From Sinotaia quadrata (lineage: Eukaryota; Mollusca; Gastropoda; Architaenioglossa; Viviparidae), in the NCBI GenBank assembly GCA_028829895.1, contig CM054181.1:61902759-61966758 (forward strand): 64,000 nt of DNA, given 5' to 3'. The notes below the pieces were generated by a model that saw nothing but the letters and a program-made list of their open reading frames with translations, made no database searches and was not told the origin of the DNA. Both the position numbers and the translations under genes were made by a program. Below are positions 61,156 to 64,000 of this stretch, piece after piece; within the stretch, counting starts at the first letter, position 1; each line of letters begins with the position of its first letter.

Positions 61156-61485
61156 GCATTTGTGTGTGTATTAGTTATTTATGTGTGCTATTTTATTATT
61201 TTTCATTTTAATTCTGGAAGCAGTGGCAAACAATAGAGAAGAGTGTTCCAAATTTTACGGAAGAAGATAAACATACACTGGCAGACAATAGAGAAGCGTT
61301 TACAGTAGGAAAACAAACATAGCATTCAAAACAATAATTAGCATTCTTTTAGAAATTACGAGCCTTCGACATTTTGTTATTTTCGGCTCAAATCCTCTGA
61401 AATTTTCTTAATACATTTTGTTTCCTTTTAAGTTAATAATTACTAGTTGTCTTTCCTTTCTTTCCTTGTAAAATAAAGTTTGTGT

Positions 61486-61491
61486 TTTATT
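61486..61491 (-). terminator. Conserved poly(A) signal AATAAA, copy 3
   Basis: On the minus strand TTAATAAAACAC is followed by GGAAAGAAAGGAAAGACAAC and TAATTATTAA, aligning with the signals of copies 1 and 2. The 3' UTR between 61730 and 61860 (minus) shares AAACTGTTTTTGAA and GCAACAAAA with both other copies. Confidence 0.65.
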
Positions 61492-61923
61492 AAATTAACT
61501 GCATTAAGGGTATACTGAATTTAACTGTCAATTTTGCTGGGACGCATATACAGTAGATTAACAGACAAATAGACAGAAAAATTATAGAAATTAGATAAAT
61601 TATACAAAATCATACAGACACAAAGTTCCGTTTTTACAGTTTATTAGCATGAAGAAGAATGCAGTGTCCTGTCACAAGTTCAGTTTAGGAACACGAAACA
61701 GCATGTAGTGTCCTGTAGTGCAGTTCAAGGACAAATAATACTTTTGTTGCCATTGCGTTCAAAAACAGTTTACAGAGGAAAGATTTTAAAATTATAATTA
61801 TTTTTAAAAATATCTACCCATCTCTACTCCTGCAATGTGATGGTCGTTTTATAGCTGGCTGGGAAAGCGATCGCTAATTGTATTTTTATAGGCGAGGGAA
61901 GATATAGAGATTGGGATTGGGAT

Positions 61924-64000
61924 TCACCACTTTCTACGGGGACAGTGAGAGCCTTTGGAATCGGGATTGACATTGGAACCGGGATAGACGTTAGAACCGG
62001 GATAGACATTAGTACCAGGATAGAAATTATAACCAAGATCGAAACCGGGATAGACATGAGAACGAGAATTGAAATCTGGATATACATTAGAGTCAGGATT
62101 GAATCCGGGATAGACTTTAGAACCAGGATTGGAACCGGGATAGACGTTGGAACCGGGATAGACAATAGAACCCGGATTGAAACCGGGATAGACATTAGAA
62201 CCAGGATTGAAACCGGGATAAACATTAGAACCAGGATTGAAACCGGGATTAACATTAGAACCAGGATTGGAACCGGGATTAACATTAGAACCAGGATTGA
62301 AACCGGGATAGACATTAGAACCAGTATTGGAACCGGGATAGATGTTGGAACCGGGATTAACATTAGAACCAGGATTGGAACCGGGATTAACATTAGAACC
62401 AGGATTGAAACCGGGATTAACATTAGAACCAGGATTGAAACCGGGATAGACATTAGAACCAGAATTGGAACCGGGATTAACATTAGAACCTGGATTGAAA
62501 CCGGGATTAACATTAGAACCAGGATTGGAACCGGGATTAACATTAGAACCAGGATTGAAACCGGGATAGTCATTAGAACCAGGATTGGAACCGGGATAGA
62601 TGTTGGAACCGGGATTAACATTAGAACCAGGATTGGAACCGGGATTAACATTAGAACCAGGATTGAAACCGGGATTAACATTAGAACCAGGATTGAAACC
62701 GGGATAGACATTAGAACCAGGATTGGAACCGGGATAGATGTTGGAACCGGGATTAACATTAGAACCAGGATTGAAACCGGGATAGACATTAGAACCAGAA
62801 TTGGAACCGGGATTAACATTAGAACCTGGATTGAAACCGGGATTAACATTAGAACCAGGATTGGAACCGGGATTAACATTAGAACCAGGATTGAAACCGG
62901 GATAGACATTAGAACCAGGATTGGAACCGGGATAGATGTTGGAACCGGGATTAACATTAGAAACAGGATTGAAACCGGGATAGACATTAGAACCAGGATT
63001 GGAACCGGGATAGATGTTGGAACCGGGATTAACATTAGAACCAGGATTGGAACCGGGATTAACATTAGAACCTGGATTGGAACCGGGATTAACATTAGAA
63101 CCAGGATTGGAACCGGGATTAACATTAGAACCAGGATTGAAACCGGGATAGACATTAGAACCAGGATTGGAACCGGGATAGATGTTGGAACCGGGATTAA
63201 CATTAGAACCAGGATTGGAACCGGGATTAACATTAGAACCAGGATTGAAACCGGGATTAACATTAGAACCAGGATTGAAACCGGGATAGACATTAGAACC
63301 AGGATTGGAACCGGGATAGATGTTGGAACCGGGATTAACATTAGAACCAGGATTGGAACCGGGATTAACATTAGAACCAGGATTGAAACCGGGAATAATA
63401 TTAGAACCAGGATTGAAACCGGGATAGACATTAGAACCAGAATTGGAACCGGGATTAACATTAGAACCTGGATTGGAACCGGGATTAACATTAGAACCAG
63501 GATTGAAACCGGGATAGACATTAGAACCAGGATTGGAACCGGGATTAACATTAGAACCAGGATTGGAACCGGGATAGATGTTGGAACCGGGTTTGACATT
63601 GGAACCGGGATAGACATTGGAACCGGGATAGACGTTGGAACCGGGTTTCACATTAGAACCGGGATAGACGTTGGAACCGGGTTTCACATTAGAACCGGGA
63701 TAGACGTTGGAACCGGGTTTCACATTAGAACCGGGATAGACGTTGGAACCGGGATAGACATTGGAACCGGGTTTCACATTAGAACCGTGATAGACATTAA
63801 AACCGGGTTTCACATTAGAACCGGGATAGACATTGGAACCGGGTTTCACATTAGAACCGGGATAGACGTTGGACCCGGGATAGACATTGGAACCGGGATA
63901 GACATTGGAACCGGGATAGACGTTGGAACCGGGTTTCACATTAGAACCGGGATAGACGTTGGAACCGGGTTTCACATTAGAACCGGGATAGACGTTGGAA
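61924..64000 (-). CDS. Copy 3, 3' part: secreted-family protein with PGSN repeats (partial, runs off window)
   Basis: The minus-strand frame is open from the right edge to a TGA at 61924-61926, about 690 codons. It consists of PGSNVYPGSNVKPGSN-type repeats, then 10-residue NPGSNVNPGF units in longer repeating blocks, and ends in NPDSKGSHCPRRKW. The frame was chosen because it matches the GSxVYP and PNVN phrasing of copy 2, because HCPRR recurs in the copy 2 tail region, and because the downstream 3' UTR and poly(A) signal align with copies 1 and 2. The signal peptide and any cysteine domain would lie beyond base 64000, so membership of the cystine-knot family is inference. Another long frame (61824-63617) exists only because the period is a multiple of three. 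Confidence 0.7.
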   Translation of the reverse strand, partial: SNVYPGSNVKPGSNVYPGSNVKPGSNVYPGSNVYPGSNVYPGSNVYPGSNVKPGSNVYPGSNVKPGFNVYHGSNVKPGSNVYPGSNVYPGSNVKPGSNVYPGSNVKPGSNVYPGSNVKPGSNVYPGSNVYPGSNVKPGSNIYPGSNPGSNVNPGSNPGSNVYPGFNPGSNVNPGSNPGSNVNPGSNSGSNVYPGFNPGSNIIPGFNPGSNVNPGSNPGSNVNPGSNIYPGSNPGSNVYPGFNPGSNVNPGFNPGSNVNPGSNPGSNVNPGSNIYPGSNPGSNVYPGFNPGSNVNPGSNPGSNVNPGSNPGSNVNPGSNPGSNVNPGSNIYPGSNPGSNVYPGFNPVSNVNPGSNIYPGSNPGSNVYPGFNPGSNVNPGSNPGSNVNPGFNPGSNVNPGSNSGSNVYPGFNPGSNVNPGSNIYPGSNPGSNVYPGFNPGSNVNPGFNPGSNVNPGSNPGSNVNPGSNIYPGSNPGSNDYPGFNPGSNVNPGSNPGSNVNPGFNPGSNVNPGSNSGSNVYPGFNPGSNVNPGFNPGSNVNPGSNPGSNVNPGSNIYPGSNTGSNVYPGFNPGSNVNPGSNPGSNVNPGFNPGSNVYPGFNPGSNVYPGFNPGSIVYPGSNVYPGSNPGSKVYPGFNPDSNVYPDFNSRSHVYPGFDLGYNFYPGTNVYPGSNVYPGSNVNPDSKGSHCPRRKW

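Noticed and set aside
61824..63617. Second minus-strand frame (597 codons, IPVPILVLM repeats) over copy 3
   Set aside because: Same periodicity effect. The PGSN frame matches the copy 2 phrasing and the HCPRR end; the other does not.

Overview
The window is eukaryotic, repeat-rich, AT-rich DNA. It has spliced genes with GT/AG introns, long (AC)n, (GA)n and (TCTA)n microsatellites, dozens of minisatellites, LINE fragments and hAT-type transposons. The LINE and GTF2IRD2-like hAT peptides are types common in mollusc genomes, so an invertebrate, most likely a mollusc, is inferred. Nothing here fixes the species.

The main content is a small gene family not recognised as a named family. Copy 1 (coding exons 27108-27169 and 32080-32494, +) and copy 2 (39858-39913 and 43662-45429, +) share one architecture: a short signal-peptide exon, a phase-2 intron, and an exon with a compact cystine-knot-like cysteine domain followed by a Pro/Asn-rich repetitive tail. 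Copy 3 (61924-64000, -) is the 3' part of a third member running off the right edge. The tails differ greatly: about 100 mostly non-repetitive residues in copy 1, about twenty 20-residue units in copy 2, and hundreds of residues of PGSN-type repeats in copy 3. Upstream sequence, 5' leader, first intron, 3' UTR and poly(A) signal also align between copies, so whole loci were duplicated. A relict of a further locus lies at 48.9-50.65 kb, part of it an inverted match to 59.4-60.8 kb beside copy 3.

Layout: 0-13.7 kb holds minisatellites, a LINE 3' fragment, a 66/69-bp higher-order repeat, a dispersed microsatellite-bearing repeat and a tandem duplication carrying a 51-bp mini-insertion. 13.4-17.35 kb is a degenerate satellite interrupted by an internally deleted hAT element with a perfect 8-bp target duplication. 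17.4-24.6 kb is tandem repeats. 24.6-33.5 kb is locus 1, with an RNase H LINE relic in intron 1. 36.3-46.1 kb is locus 2, with a GTF2IRD2-like hAT relic in its first intron. 46.1-52.6 kb is mostly featureless plus the relict locus. 52.6-55.4 kb is a three-level nest of inverted-repeat elements. 55.4-61.4 kb has repeats and a perfect 35-bp-arm palindrome. 61.4-64 kb is copy 3.

Apart from the three family members, no intact protein gene is supported. Gene models rest on paralogue alignment by eye, splice-site phase and conserved poly(A) signals, without transcript evidence.
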